Below are positions 50,191-60,353 of a stretch of DNA of 64,000 bases, piece after piece. The DNA lies in NCBI GenBank assembly GCA_963978905.1, contig OZ022260.1:41352259-41416258 (forward strand), read 5' to 3'. Made by a program: the position numbers and the translations under genes. The notes under the pieces are model-generated. The model searched no databases, had not been told where the DNA came from, and saw nothing but the letters and a program-made list of their open reading frames with translations. This stretch comes from Trichostrongylus colubriformis (Eukaryota > Nematoda > Chromadorea > Rhabditida > Trichostrongylidae). Position 1 is the first letter of the stretch. Each line of letters begins with the position of its first letter.

Positions 50191-53100
50191 TTACCTGCTC
50201 GCTGCTCTTTTCACCTGCCTTGGGGGCTGTATCCTTGCCGGAGTCGGTTTAGCTGGAGGTGTAGCCATGGCTTCATCTGAAACATGCAGTTCAAGCGGGA
50301 TAAGGTGCTTGATAGACCGATCGATGGAGGTGTTCTTAGCAGTACGAAGCTGTACCGAGCGAATGGATCCATCGGTCGATGTATTAAGACGGGTGATAAT
50401 GGCAAGAGGCCAAAAGGCTCTGGGCCTGTCCTCTGTCCTGACGAGAACAATGTCCCCCACTGCAGGAGAAGAAGCCGAACCTAGCGACTTATTAAATACA
50501 TTCTGTTGGCGCTGGGCAAGAGACTGGAGATAGTCTTCGCTCCAGAGCTTCCAGAAATGATCTAAGGCTGTGATTAGTACATCGTGGTACTCCTTTAATG
50601 CTTCTTTAGTTTGAGAATCTTTAAGATCGTAAGCATAAAAGGAGGGATCGCGTGAAGGATTGGATGACATGAACGTTCCTAGGTGAAGGTGAGGACTAAT
50701 AAGATCGATGGGACGAAGCGTGGTATACTGCAGTGGGATTGCAGACCTTACCGGTGTTAAAGGGCGAGTGTTAAGGGTAGCTTCAATCTCAATGATCAAC
50801 GTCTCGAAAATACGGATGTCTGGCACATTCCTATGGACTGTCTTGTATAATGCTTTCTTTACTATTCCGACCAATCTCTCGTAAAAACCTCCCTTCCACG
50901 GTGAAAGTGGAGTGATGAAGTTCCATTGGAGAGTGTTCTTTCTAGTAAAGTCAGTGACAGTCGAATGTTGTGCGATAACTAACAGATCATTGGCGATAAG
51001 GTCTCGACCTAATTTAAATGTCGGTGCATTATCGCTGACGAGGAGATTGGGTGTCCCTCGTCTGGCAATAAAGCGCCGAAAGGCAAGTAGAAATTCGTGT
51101 GCGGTATTATTATAAACGAGTTCGAGATGTAAAGCACGAGTCGCCATACAGGTGAATAAGCAAATCCATACTTTACGAATCTCTTTCTCGTTCTGCGTGA
51201 CTTGCATAGGTCCGAAATAGTCAACCCCGGTATTTTGAAATGGTCTGGATCGGGTAAGCCTTTCAGTGGGTAAATCAGGTGCCGCCGGGTAGCTGTATGG
51301 ACGGCCTTGGTGCCGTTTACAGACTACACAACGGGAAAGAACTGATTGCACCGTTCTGCGCATAGAACGTATAAAAAAGTGAGCGCGTAGTGTGGCGATG
51401 ACATGAGTGGCACCTGCATGATGTAGTTGTTGGTGTCTAGAAGTGATGATCATAACCGTGAGTGGATGAGTCGAATCCAGAAGAATGGGATGTTCCTGAG
51501 GAATCGGCGTCATCTCTCGACGCATTCGTGTATTAACACGAATAACACCGAAGGAATCACGGTAAGTGTCCTTGGTCATCGATAATGAGGATTCTCTTTG
51601 GTGCTCACGTGAGACAATAAGCTCTGCGACATGGAGACGTCGCTGTGAGACCTTGGAGAATGAATGTAGTTCGGCAAGCAACATTTCTTCGTGAAGTCGT
51701 TTACGTTTATCGTAGGAGACCTTCTTGTAAACAACTTTACAAAGGAGATGAAGGACATATGCGGTGATTCTAAGTAATTTATTATAGTCATTAATGCGAT
51801 CGAAAGGCAAGACGGATTTATGTACAGGGATCGACATCGCGGCTACCGTCTTGTATTCTAGTTCCGTTTCCGGAGCTGTAAGAGGTTGCGCCGTGAAGTC
51901 CATCTGTGTATTTGGCCAATCGGAAGGCGGTAAAAGTATGTATGGTGGGCCAGTCCACCAAATGTGTCCGGAGATCTCTCGAGCTGAGAGACCTCTGGTG
52001 GCACAATCTGCTGGGTTGGCCTCTGTGTTAACATAATGAAAGGTAGTATTAATTTTTAGGGAAGCAAACTCATCAATAACGGTTCGAATTTTCTGGACTC
52101 TATTCATGACAAATGTTTTAAGCGGTCTATTGGAATGAATCCAATAGAGCGCAATGTGGGAGTCTGAGAAAAATCGAATCGTTGTGTTAGTAAGCTTAAG
52201 TTGATAATAGAGGAATTGTGCGAGTGATGCTGCATTACAGCAAGCCATGAGCTCTAATCGTGGAATAGTGACTTCGTTTAAAGGAGCTACTCTGGTTTTA
52301 GCCATAAGCAGATGTGATTGTGGTCGATCATCCTTTTTAGAAAGGAGGTACGCGGCCGCGGAATATGCGCGTTTAGATGCATCAGCGAACAGAAGTAACT
52401 CATATTCTGAAGGTTCATCTCCATGGGTGATAAATCTTGGTAAGGAACATGTGTATCCTTCTACTTCCCTGACAAGTTGTCGCCAGCTAGTTTTATCTTG
52501 ATCTGCAAGAGGTTGATCCCATTCCTGTCCTCCCTTCCAAAGATCTTGAAGGAAGATCTTGAGCTGGATAAACAGAGGGCTGAGAAACCCCAAGGGATCA
52601 AAATTGGAAGCGACTGCTCTAAGGACGGTACGCTTCGTTACTGGCGCGGTATGAAGAAATTTTGCGGTAACATGGAGTATATCCTGCTGGGGATTCCATC
52701 GTATTCCAAGTAGCTTCACGATACCGTGACGAACTTTCATACGATCGTCCTCAGGGATGTGTTCCATAACTTGCGGATTATTACACATGAACTCCCGAAG
52801 GTTCATGGCCATTCGAGCAAAGGTCTGTTTGCAATCCTTCTGTTTCCTAATGCAATCCTCGGTACAATTAGCTCCGATGAGAACATTGTCAACATAAGTG
52901 TTTGCAAGGACTTCTTCACGAATGGAATTCTGTGAATCTCGCTCAAGTGCATACTTGATCGAGATATTAAGCAGAAAGGGTGAGACATTAATACCGAAAA
53001 CCACACGAGTAAAACGTAGAAAACGTAAATTATCCTGTGTCGGTGGGCGCGAAGTATCTTTTAACCACAGAAGTCGAGTAGCATCTCTTTGATCTTTTTG

Positions 53101-54108
53101 TAAACGTATTTGATGAAATGCTTTCTCAACATCTGCGATTAGCAGATAACGAGACAACCGTGCACGTAAAAGCGCTCCCGCTAAATCCGGTAGCATAGGT
53201 GGTCCTTGATGCAGGCAATCGTTCAGACTAGGTTGTCCTTTAAGATGGCTGGATGCATCAAAGACGATGCGAAGTGCAGTGGTGGTGCTATCTGTTTTAA
53301 TGACCGCCTGGTGAGGCATGTAATATACCTCAGGGCCGTCAAAAACAAATTCTTGCACATCTTCCATTACACCTGCGGTGATTTGTCTTTCGAAGATTGC
53401 ACAATATTCATTCCAAAATTGAGAATTATTATGAAGTGATTGATACTGTGACTGCAGTCTTCGAAAGGCAAGAAGTTTATTGTCTGGTAAATGAGGATGA
53501 TTTTCTTTCCAGGGAAATTGAACGTGTATGATACCGTCCGATATTTGAACTGTATCATAAAAACGTTTAACTACTTGGCGATTGATCTCATCATCATGTT
53601 GCATACTGGGGTTCTCATGTATGCCTAGGGATTCGAGATCCCATAGCCTACTGAGGTCCTGTTCTGCTGCATGTGACTCGACTTTGGAAACTGTGTTTAG
53701 GCATGAGCGTGTGGGTATGATAAGCCGATGTGGTCGCCCTGATAAAATGGATCCAAATCGAGTATGTGCAAGTGTCATACCGGAAGGAAGTTTCTGAATT
53801 CTCGAGGGGTCCAAAATACTCCAGTAGTAATCAATGCCCACAAGAATGTCGATTTCGACATCTCCTGCGGCTGTTGAGGACCGTAGAGTTCTTGGATAAG
53901 TGTCCCGGAGAATTCTCAGCTCCCTCTGGTCGATATGGTCATCCGCACGTATCGATGTAGTCACTTGATGGGTTCTCAATCGGAAAGGCATAGGTTGGTT
54001 AGCCTGATCATATAATATAACTTTGACAAAGTAGGAGGTATCAACTGTAAAGTGGCCTCCGAAACTACGAGTAGTGAACGAACATGGATCTTTCAAGGAA
54101 AGTCCAAG
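50191..54108 (-). CDS. pol: BEL/Pao Pol polyprotein: RT, RNase H, integrase
   Basis: About 1,305 codons after an in-frame TGA at 54,111-54,109, in the same frame as gag. The first sense codons are the rest of the aspartic protease. RT lies at about 255-420, with catalytic Asp in ADVEKAFHQI (about 322) and YVDN (about 401) where many elements have YVDD. An A17-type connection follows, then RNase H with FADASKRAY (about 570) and FSDSHIALYW (about 643). The integrase has an HHCC zinc region (about 888-926) and a D,D-35-E-like core with Asp in GVDYFGP (about 959), Asp in SDNAPTF (about 1,022) and Glu in GFYERLVG (about 1,073). The C-terminal domain has GDIVLVR and PRAFWPLA. There are no other stops or frameshifts, so apart from the TGA the protein looks intact. 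Pol has no own ATG near its start, so expression needs readthrough or the TGA is a disabling mutation. Confidence 0.93.
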   Translation of the reverse strand, partial: LGLSLKDPCSFTTRSFGGHFTVDTSYFVKVILYDQANQPMPFRLRTHQVTTSIRADDHIDQRELRILRDTYPRTLRSSTAAGDVEIDILVGIDYYWSILDPSRIQKLPSGMTLAHTRFGSILSGRPHRLIIPTRSCLNTVSKVESHAAEQDLSRLWDLESLGIHENPSMQHDDEINRQVVKRFYDTVQISDGIIHVQFPWKENHPHLPDNKLLAFRRLQSQYQSLHNNSQFWNEYCAIFERQITAGVMEDVQEFVFDGPEVYYMPHQAVIKTDSTTTALRIVFDASSHLKGQPSLNDCLHQGPPMLPDLAGALLRARLSRYLLIADVEKAFHQIRLQKDQRDATRLLWLKDTSRPPTQDNLRFLRFTRVVFGINVSPFLLNISIKYALERDSQNSIREEVLANTYVDNVLIGANCTEDCIRKQKDCKQTFARMAMNLREFMCNNPQVMEHIPEDDRMKVRHGIVKLLGIRWNPQQDILHVTAKFLHTAPVTKRTVLRAVASNFDPLGFLSPLFIQLKIFLQDLWKGGQEWDQPLADQDKTSWRQLVREVEGYTCSLPRFITHGDEPSEYELLLFADASKRAYSAAAYLLSKKDDRPQSHLLMAKTRVAPLNEVTIPRLELMACCNAASLAQFLYYQLKLTNTTIRFFSDSHIALYWIHSNRPLKTFVMNRVQKIRTVIDEFASLKINTTFHYVNTEANPADCATRGLSAREISGHIWWTGPPYILLPPSDWPNTQMDFTAQPLTAPETELEYKTVAAMSIPVHKSVLPFDRINDYNKLLRITAYVLHLLCKVVYKKVSYDKRKRLHEEMLLAELHSFSKVSQRRLHVAELIVSREHQRESSLSMTKDTYRDSFGVIRVNTRMRREMTPIPQEHPILLDSTHPLTVMIITSRHQQLHHAGATHVIATLRAHFFIRSMRRTVQSVLSRCVVCKRHQGRPYSYPAAPDLPTERLTRSRPFQNTGVDYFGPMQVTQNEKEIRKVWICLFTCMATRALHLELVYNNTAHEFLLAFRRFIARRGTPNLLVSDNAPTFKLGRDLIANDLLVIAQHSTVTDFTRKNTLQWNFITPLSPWKGGFYERLVGIVKKALYKTVHRNVPDIRIFETLIIEIEATLNTRPLTPVRSAIPLQYTTLRPIDLISPHLHLGTFMSSNPSRDPSFYAYDLKDSQTKEALKEYHDVLITALDHFWKLWSEDYLQSLAQRQQNVFNKSLGSASSPAVGDIVLVRTEDRPRAFWPLAIITRLNTSTDGSIRSVQLRTAKNTSIDRSIKHLIPLELHVSDEAMATPPAKPTPARIQPPRQVKRAASR

Positions 54109-54111
54109 TCA
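54109..54111 (-). other. in-frame TGA between protease start and Pol
   Basis: Sense sequence is CGA-TGA-CTT-GGA. Gag and Pol are in one frame across it (56,115 minus 54,108 is a multiple of three). It could be a programmed UGA readthrough site or a CGA-to-TGA type mutation. The UGA-C context is compatible with leakiness, but the best-known leaky context UGA-CUA is not matched exactly. Confidence 0.7.
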
Positions 54112-56115
54112 TCGTGCGGTATTCTCTCTGATGAAACTCTGTTGTGCTCCGCTGTCAAGCATGAGTACGAGAATTTCATCAAGACCAGTACGCTGGTTTA
54201 TTGTGCGCGAAGTGATTACCATGAGGCGAGGATCAGCCGAAGAAGAAGTTGAAAGGTTCACTAAAGAATAGTGATACTTGTCGCTATCTTCGCCGTCCGT
54301 ACCCTCGGATTCCTCTGATTGAGAATGGTATGGTGGTTGGAAAGGATCTGTGACTACGACGTTGTGTCGCGATTCTCTGGAAGAGGATCGTGACCGACGT
54401 GGGTAAGGTGAAGGCATTCTATAAGAAGAACGTCTCGGTTCACGAAAGGAAACTTCGCGCGTCGAACGTCTCTTATATGTTGATGGTGAGCGAGAAGTGG
54501 AGCGATATCTGCTGTGGTAGCTGCTCGCAGCCCGACTGCCAGATGTGCTTCTGTAGGTTCCGTCAGAGTTCCTCGTCGAAGCTCTGCGCCGTGGACAAAG
54601 AGTCTCGTGATGGTTATGCCGACAGAAGCGACAAGGTGGTCTGTCGCATTGCGAAGCAGTATGTCCAGCCACGAAGCATTTGCGACAAAGTTGTTCTTCC
54701 GCTACAATAGTTGTGCGTGCTTCTTGTGTTGTAACTAAGTGACAATCTGCTGTGCGATGGCCAAATCGCTTGCAGAACGCACATGCTTGGCGCAAACGAG
54801 GTCTCGCAGTACGTCTTGTAGGTGTCGGTGATCGAGTACGACTGCGGTGACGAGAAAAGCGCTCACGGTCTCGACTGGGAGATCGTGCTTCGATGGCTAG
54901 AGCATGCGTATTCGCCTGTGGTTGCTCTGCTGTATCGGCGATGGTCTCGAACGTTTTGATAGCGCGATCTAAGCCCGCTAGAAGCTGCGGAACCTTCCAT
55001 GGGGTAGGATCCGCTGTTTCTATCGTGCCGAGATGCTCCAGCGTTCTTTGCGGGAACTTCTGTCGGATAAGGCGCATCACGAAGATATTGTCCTCGTGGT
55101 CTCCAAGTTTTTCAAGTTGGAGCCACAGGGACCTTATCTGCGCGAGTGTCGTCCTTTGTTGGAGCGGTGACGTACCTGCAGGTCTCATAGTTTGTAATCG
55201 CACACTAAGTTGAGTGCGGATTAATTGCGGCCTGTAGTAAGTTTCCTGCAATGTTTTAATAGCGAGTTCGTAGTTCGACTGTGTTATGTCGTACCCCGCT
55301 ACAACGGCCTGTGCGTCGCCCTTGAGAAGACTTCTCAAGTGATGGAATTTGACGACAGGCGAAATAGTGGGATTGGCATGCACCGCCGAATTGAAAGCGT
55401 CCCAAAATTCGGGAAACCTATCGATGTCGCCTGCAAACATAGGTAGGTCGAACTTCGGTAGGCGAACGAACTGTTCTTGCGGTAAAGGCTCGTGTTGTCC
55501 CCGACGAACTTCTTCGTCGGAGCAACCCTGAGCATGCGGAAATGTTGGCGGTAAATGTTCAGCGGTTTTCAACTTGTCGTTCCAGCGGCTATTGCCGTCG
55601 GAATTCTTGTTGATAGCCGTTGAAGCAACTGGTGTCACCAGTCCCGACCTACACTGCGAAGGCTGTGTAGGCGTCGTGGGCTGATGATCAGCGACTTGCG
55701 GTGGATGCGGCGTATACGTCAGCGGTAATAGTTGAAGAGCAACGTCGATTTGGTCGGCGAGGCTCTTAGCCTCCCTCTGAACTTGATCCCCTCCTTGGCT
55801 CTGCCAATAGAGAAGGGCTTGTTCATAGAGGTTGCGGCGTTGCGCCTCATCGTCCAACCGATCAGTGCTCCGCAGTACTGAATCCCAGTACTGCTGCGTC
55901 TCATGAAGCGCTCGTGAAAGCTGGGCCTGCGCAACCAAAAGGTTGCGTTGCCTGGTTGCCACGAGTGCCTTATATGACAATTCGTCGCGATCTTCATCGT
56001 CGAAGCGGAGCTCCTCAAGGAGCTGCAAATCGACGGTGGAGCTCGCGTTGTGAAGTTCGCGGATCGCTCGTGCCAATTCTTGCTTGAAAATTTCGAAGTC
56101 GATTGAAGCTGTCAT
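54109..56115 (-). CDS. gag: BEL/Pao Gag plus N-terminal part of protease
   Basis: 668 aa from ATG at 56,115. An N-terminal helical/coiled-coil-like region (about 1-130) is followed by a DUF1759-type capsid-related segment (about 217-310; LPKFDLPMFAGD start). A basic Arg/Ser stretch (about 410-440) precedes three zinc knuckles at about 445-507: CAFCKRFGHRTADC, CRKCFVAGHTASQC, CRFCRHNHHETLC. After a second Arg/Ser-rich stretch comes the protease active-site motif LDSGAQQSFI, 10 residues before the TGA at 54,111-54,109. The stop therefore sits inside the protease domain, and the 668-aa product would have Gag and only the first part of the protease. Confidence 0.92.
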   Translation of the reverse strand: MTASIDFEIFKQELARAIRELHNASSTVDLQLLEELRFDDEDRDELSYKALVATRQRNLLVAQAQLSRALHETQQYWDSVLRSTDRLDDEAQRRNLYEQALLYWQSQGGDQVQREAKSLADQIDVALQLLPLTYTPHPPQVADHQPTTPTQPSQCRSGLVTPVASTAINKNSDGNSRWNDKLKTAEHLPPTFPHAQGCSDEEVRRGQHEPLPQEQFVRLPKFDLPMFAGDIDRFPEFWDAFNSAVHANPTISPVVKFHHLRSLLKGDAQAVVAGYDITQSNYELAIKTLQETYYRPQLIRTQLSVRLQTMRPAGTSPLQQRTTLAQIRSLWLQLEKLGDHEDNIFVMRLIRQKFPQRTLEHLGTIETADPTPWKVPQLLAGLDRAIKTFETIADTAEQPQANTHALAIEARSPSRDRERFSRHRSRTRSPTPTRRTARPRLRQACAFCKRFGHRTADCHLVTTQEARTTIVAEEQLCRKCFVAGHTASQCDRPPCRFCRHNHHETLCPRRRASTRNSDGTYRSTSGSRAASSYHSRYRSTSRSPSTYKRRSTREVSFREPRRSSYRMPSPYPRRSRSSSRESRHNVVVTDPFQPPYHSQSEESEGTDGEDSDKYHYSLVNLSTSSSADPRLMVITSRTINQRTGLDEILVLMLDSGAQQSFIRENTAR

Positions 56116-57548
56116 GATGACTCAAGATAGAAATGTCACGGCGAATCGCGATATATATGGCTTAGCACGAAAGCGATCAATACGTCGACACGTTATCGAT
56201 TGAGTTGCCGACAGTGGCTCTTTCATGACGTCGCATGAGAGTGCTATAGAAGGCGCAATCAATAGCGTGCGACTTTCCCATGGCGCTAACTGCGCTCTCT
56301 CATGCATAGTATGCTCTCTCTGCTCTTTCCCCGGCGCGAGCGTGGGAAAGCGCAACGAGAGATGGGAACGATGTCGATTCTCACCGACTTCGATCGATGT
56401 CAAGCAAGGGAAAGATGTAAACGAACCCATCGATCGGAGTTGGAGGGATCGGCAAAAAATAAGACAAAGAGGGACCGAAAAAATGGAAAGGAAGAAAAAA
56501 GTGGATTTGTGGGAAAAAAAAGGGGAATATTGACTGGGCAAAGAATGATACATGAGAGAGATCAAAAACGAAAACAAACAATAGCAATGACACCACGAAA
56601 AATGACGGAAACAACTTGGGAGGAGGAGACACCCATAGGGCAACGGAAAACATTGTAAACATGTACAATACGCGGAAAGGGGATGTAAAATACTTACCAA
56701 CTGGTGCTGTACTGCTATAGATGCTGCAATAAGTAGATGAATAGGAAAAGTGGATATTTTGTCCTGGAATGGATTTAGAGAGAAATACCTTGAAAAACGC
56801 TCACCTGGGATGAATACGGATGTACCAGACCCTTCTATGGCCCCTTACTGAGATGGAAACCAAATGTAAAAGTAACGCCGTGCCCATTCAGTCCTAGTTG
56901 CCACGTGACACGCGTGGCGCGGAACTGCTCTCCCCGTCCGATGGCCTCCCATACCAGCGGACAGTGCACTTCGGGAAGAGCCCTGCAATAGGTCCTCTTT
57001 TATGCAGCTGTACCCCCTGTACAGGGCATGATGCTGGCGGCCGACACAACCATCCAACACCGAGTCCTATTGGAGCACCCCCTAACTACTAGGTCCCCTA
57101 CTAGGGCCAGACCCTAGTAGCCCAGTACTGGCCGCCCCTAACAGCCCAATGCTTACCGGCCCATTCCAGTACCGTAGCCAGGTGATTCCTTACTAGGAGG
57201 AATGCAATCAGGGACGCACCCCTAACCCGGGCTTCGCACCGTACGAAGAGGACTGGCCAGTGGAAGCACAAGTCGGCAGGTTGCCACAGTCCTACGGACC
57301 AAATGCTCCCTCCTCTTCGGCCGGCGCTTGACATCCCGGTGTGGAATCCATACCAGAAGGGGTTGGCTAATCCAGAATTTGGGATATGCACCCGAGGTAG
57401 TGAGGGCGGGGAAACCCGGGTGCCCCTCAAAGGTCTGGTACTCCGCGATATTCATCCCGACCCACGGAACAGTGGACGAGACCCTAAGTGGTAGGCCATC
57501 CTCTCCTGGGACCCTGTTGTGATACACAACAGACGGGCCCGAATCCAC
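56116..57548 (-). other. 5' leader of the BEL element
   Basis: About 1.43 kb between the primer site and gag. It contains short open frames in RNA sense, among them one of 192 codons (56,700-56,122) that is hydrophobic and unlike any known protein. The part at 57,060-57,170 has repeated CTAGTAG/CTACTAGG blocks with pairing potential. A packaging signal would be expected in this leader. Confidence 0.55.
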
Positions 57549-57563
57549 GGTCCGATTGCACCA
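57549..57563 (-). other. primer binding site of the BEL element
   Basis: Directly after the 5' LTR, the RNA-sense sequence reads TGGTGCAATCGGACC, starting with TGG as expected for pairing with a tRNA 3'-CCA end. I could not identify which tRNA matches. Confidence 0.65.
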
Positions 57564-58257
57564 TGTTGCGGCTCGTCAGGCGGTTGCCCTCCTAACCGCT
57601 AGCGCAACAGCATCGTGGTTGCGGGTCTCCGGACTCTACGTCACCCGGTTGCTATACCTGCGGGTTGTCACTGTTCACATGGGCTTCCCCAGGAACCATA
57701 CTGCTTTCCCCACAGTATGGCCGCCGCTTCCCGGAGGCATCAACTCTCACACTTCTGCCTATTGTTGCCCTTAACGTAACAGCAAGTACAAGGATTACAG
57801 CACCCATATTTATTATGTACACAATATCCACAATAGTCGCCCTACTCTCATCTTCCTGCCCGAACTCAGGTCCGACCGTGCTTCTTCCCCCCAAGGGTCA
57901 ACTATTGGAATATCAGCGGTAACTGCGGTAACTTCCTGCACCCTGCAGGCTATCTACCCCGCCTGCAGCCGTCCACGTCCTCGGGTGTAACGGACGTGGG
58001 CATGCCAGCGCTCAACCAAGCCGGCCGCGGTCCGCCCGACCGCACCGCGTCCATGTCGGCCTGCAGAGCGTAAGAGACAAGCTCTTACCCTCTACAGTCC
58101 GGCTTGGCATCCTAGCAGCCTAAGCCCGGTGCCCTCTCCTCCCGGGGGGAAAGTGTCTAAGCGCCGACTGGCAGAGGCGACCCCTTTTATAGAGCCACGG
58201 ACTGGGGGCGGGGCCGGGCGCGCGGTGCGCCCACAGGGACAGTCGCGTTCCGCGACA
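57564..58257 (-). repeat. 5' LTR of the BEL element (promoter LTR)
   Basis: 694 bp. In RNA sense a TATAAAAGG box sits at 58,191-58,185, only about 66 bp from the LTR start, giving a short U3. AATAAA lies about 375 nt downstream of it, so R is long. GCGGTAAC occurs twice, at 57,916 and 57,925. Differences from the 3' LTR by eye: about six, including CTTGG/CCCGG and two near the inner edge. Confidence 0.93.
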
Positions 58258-58299
58258 ATCGCAATTGCTCTTTTCATGAGGACAGAGTATTTCGTTGCA

Positions 58300-59275
58300 C
58301 ACTCCGCCCGTGGGAGGAGCTTGACTTGATGCATGGGTCCTCCTTACTTCTTGTCCCATGCCTTACCCATCTGACACTTGCTCCCGTTTCCACAGGTCAT
58401 TTTTCATGTAAAGTCCAAGCTCCGCTCACCACTACTGCACCCACGCCTCTTTGATGACTTTAAAAGCCATTCCTGACCTAAATCCACCTTCTCCCAAGCT
58501 CGGGGCACATTCGAAGCCAATTTACAATTTCCGGTCCGAAAACGGAACATTCTAGTGCATACTCCCTTATCATGGTCCATGTGTGCTCTTTACTTGATGT
58601 CCCATGCCCTACCCATACAACACTTGCCCCCATCTCTACAGGTCGTTTTTCAAGTAAGGTCCAAGCTTCGCTCACCATCTTAAATGATGTGCCCACTGTG
58701 CCCAGAATTTTTCTTGACCTTCGGAAACTCATCGCTGACCGAATCCATCTTCTCCCTACGTTTGGGGCACATTCAAATCCAATCAAAAATTTTCGGTCTG
58801 AAAACGGAACATTCCAGGGCGCGTTACGCCCACCATATGCGGAGCCTAACATGGTCCATGTGTGCTCTTTACTTCTTGTCACATGCCCTACTCATATACA
58901 CTTATCCCCATCTCCACAGGTTGTTTTTCATGTAACGTCCTAGCTCTGCCCTCTACCACGAATGCTCCGCCCTGTGTCCACGCTCCTTCATTACTTTCAT
59001 AGACTTACCCCTGACCTTAATCCATTTTCCCCCAGGTTTGGGGCACATTCAAACCCAGTCAATTTTCGTCGAAAACAGAACATTCAAGGGCACGCTCCAC
59101 CCACCGTGGGCGGAGCTTAACATGGTCCATGTGTGCTCTTTACTTCTTGTTCCATGCCCTACCCATACCACACTTGTCCCCATCTCCACAGATCGTTTTT
59201 CATATAATACCTAGTTTCGTGATAGACGGACGGACGGAGGGACGTACAGACGAAGCGTTTAATATATAGTAGGGG
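58300..59275 (-). mobile_element. Helitron-like element with 265-bp minisatellite units
   Basis: A minus-strand end CCCTACTATATATT lies at about 59,274, followed by GACG-rich DNA. Then come three to four units with TGACC...AATCCA blocks at 58,466, 58,727 and 59,003 (spacing 261 and 276 bp), each with a GGTCCATGTGTGCTCTTTAC segment. Non-coding. Confidence 0.5.
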
Positions 59276-60353
59276 TTGTCGGGAAACAATAACTTTTGCT
59301 CCCTGACAAGGCAAAGTTGTAACATGAAAAGTGAAAGAAACAATAACGTAGCATGACAACAATCCCAAGTACGAAATAACTAATTCTGCTTTAAAACTCG
59401 AAAGGTTGTTTACGCACTGTACGTGTTCACACGAAGAAACCTGCTGCGCCGCTCGCGCGCGCCCGCGCGAAAATTCAACATAAGGCTGCACACCCAGCAA
59501 CATAGAACCAGACAAATGAGTATTACTTATTTCATATGATTTTAATGAAACCAGGTTTGACCACACGATGTACCTTGAGCATCATAGGGCACATGCAGAG
59601 TGGTTCATGTATAAGATATAGTAGGAGCTACTCACGACGTGGTGTAGCAAGGACAGCGTATAACTTCATTGAATTTACGCTCATCCGTACAACCGTCGGA
59701 GTTTTGCGGCTATCACTGATGGTAACGTGCACCTACCACCTATGGCTAGCGGGGCACATTATAATACTGAGCCATCACGACCTATTGAAAAATTGCAATC
59801 GTTTCTCACTTACCTGCTTTTGAATTCTAGTTCAAGTGGCACAGTTCCTCCGATAATCTGGCATATCTGCACACCATCCCAGTGAGCTGACGACGTAGTG
59901 CGAGACGGCGAGGTATGTGTTAGGCGGGGGGAGAGATTAAGAAAAACCTGAGAACTGTGAATACATGTTCTCTGAAAACAAACCTTATACTCCAGAAGAT
60001 TTGATGTGTGACGAAACTCGCACTGAAGAAGCGCGGCTTGGTGTCTTATCACCACCGTTAGCACGGCGTGTCGTCCTGCAATCCTGCAGGCAGGGGAGTT
60101 GACTAGGAAGGCGGCACAGTGATCGCGGTCGGCTGATTTATCTCCGTCCTTCTGCAGTCAATCCCGGCTGGTGACGCAAAGGGATGCGAGAGAGAAGTGG
60201 CGTTTTCGGGTTCCTATTTCCTGTGTTTTTCGCCGTTTTGTCTAGTTCTTTCTCTACTGTTACATCGCTCAGCAACTTTCCTTCATACTCCACAGTCTGC
60301 CGAATTAACCCAATCCGGTTTCTTCAGATGGCCACGATAGGTAGGAGGTACTA
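59276..60353. other. gene-free stretch with dispersed-repeat fragment
   Basis: The segment 59,980-60,190 is related to 24,290-24,530 (GATTTGATGTGTGACGAAAC, CACGGCGTGTCGT). No gene is supported. Confidence 0.45.

Larger units (their letters stand above)
45517..58257 (-). mobile_element. full-length BEL/Pao LTR retrotransposon (12.7 kb)
   Basis: Transcribed on the minus strand. Order in RNA sense: 5' LTR (58,257-57,564), primer site, leader of 1.45 kb, gag with the start of protease (56,115-54,109), TGA, pol (to 50,191), a gap of 0.6 kb, a third ORF (49,583-47,298), a structured 1.1-kb 3' region, and the 3' LTR (46,210-45,517). The LTRs are both 694 bp and differ at about six positions by eye, so the insertion is recent. 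BEL/Pao identity follows from protease-RT-RNase H-integrase order, the A17-type region after RT and the C-terminal integrase tail. The length and the third ORF exceed the usual BEL plan. Confidence 0.93.
45512..58262. other. 5-bp target-site duplication of the BEL element
   Basis: ATCGC at 45,512-45,516 directly precedes the left LTR and ATCGC at 58,258-58,262 directly follows the right LTR. A perfect 5-bp duplication is typical for BEL/Pao integrases and shows that both LTRs and everything between them arrived as one unit. Confidence 0.9.

Noticed and set aside
56122..56700. 192-codon hydrophobic frame in the BEL leader
   Set aside because: Low-complexity Phe/Ser/Leu-rich composition from an A/G-rich plus strand; no motif; the leader position explains it better.
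57549..57575. A 14-nt match (ATTGCACCATGTTG) between the BEL primer-site/LTR junction and the foldback at 44,274
   Set aside because: Short, and both contain CA-rich TGGTGCA-type sequence; probably chance.
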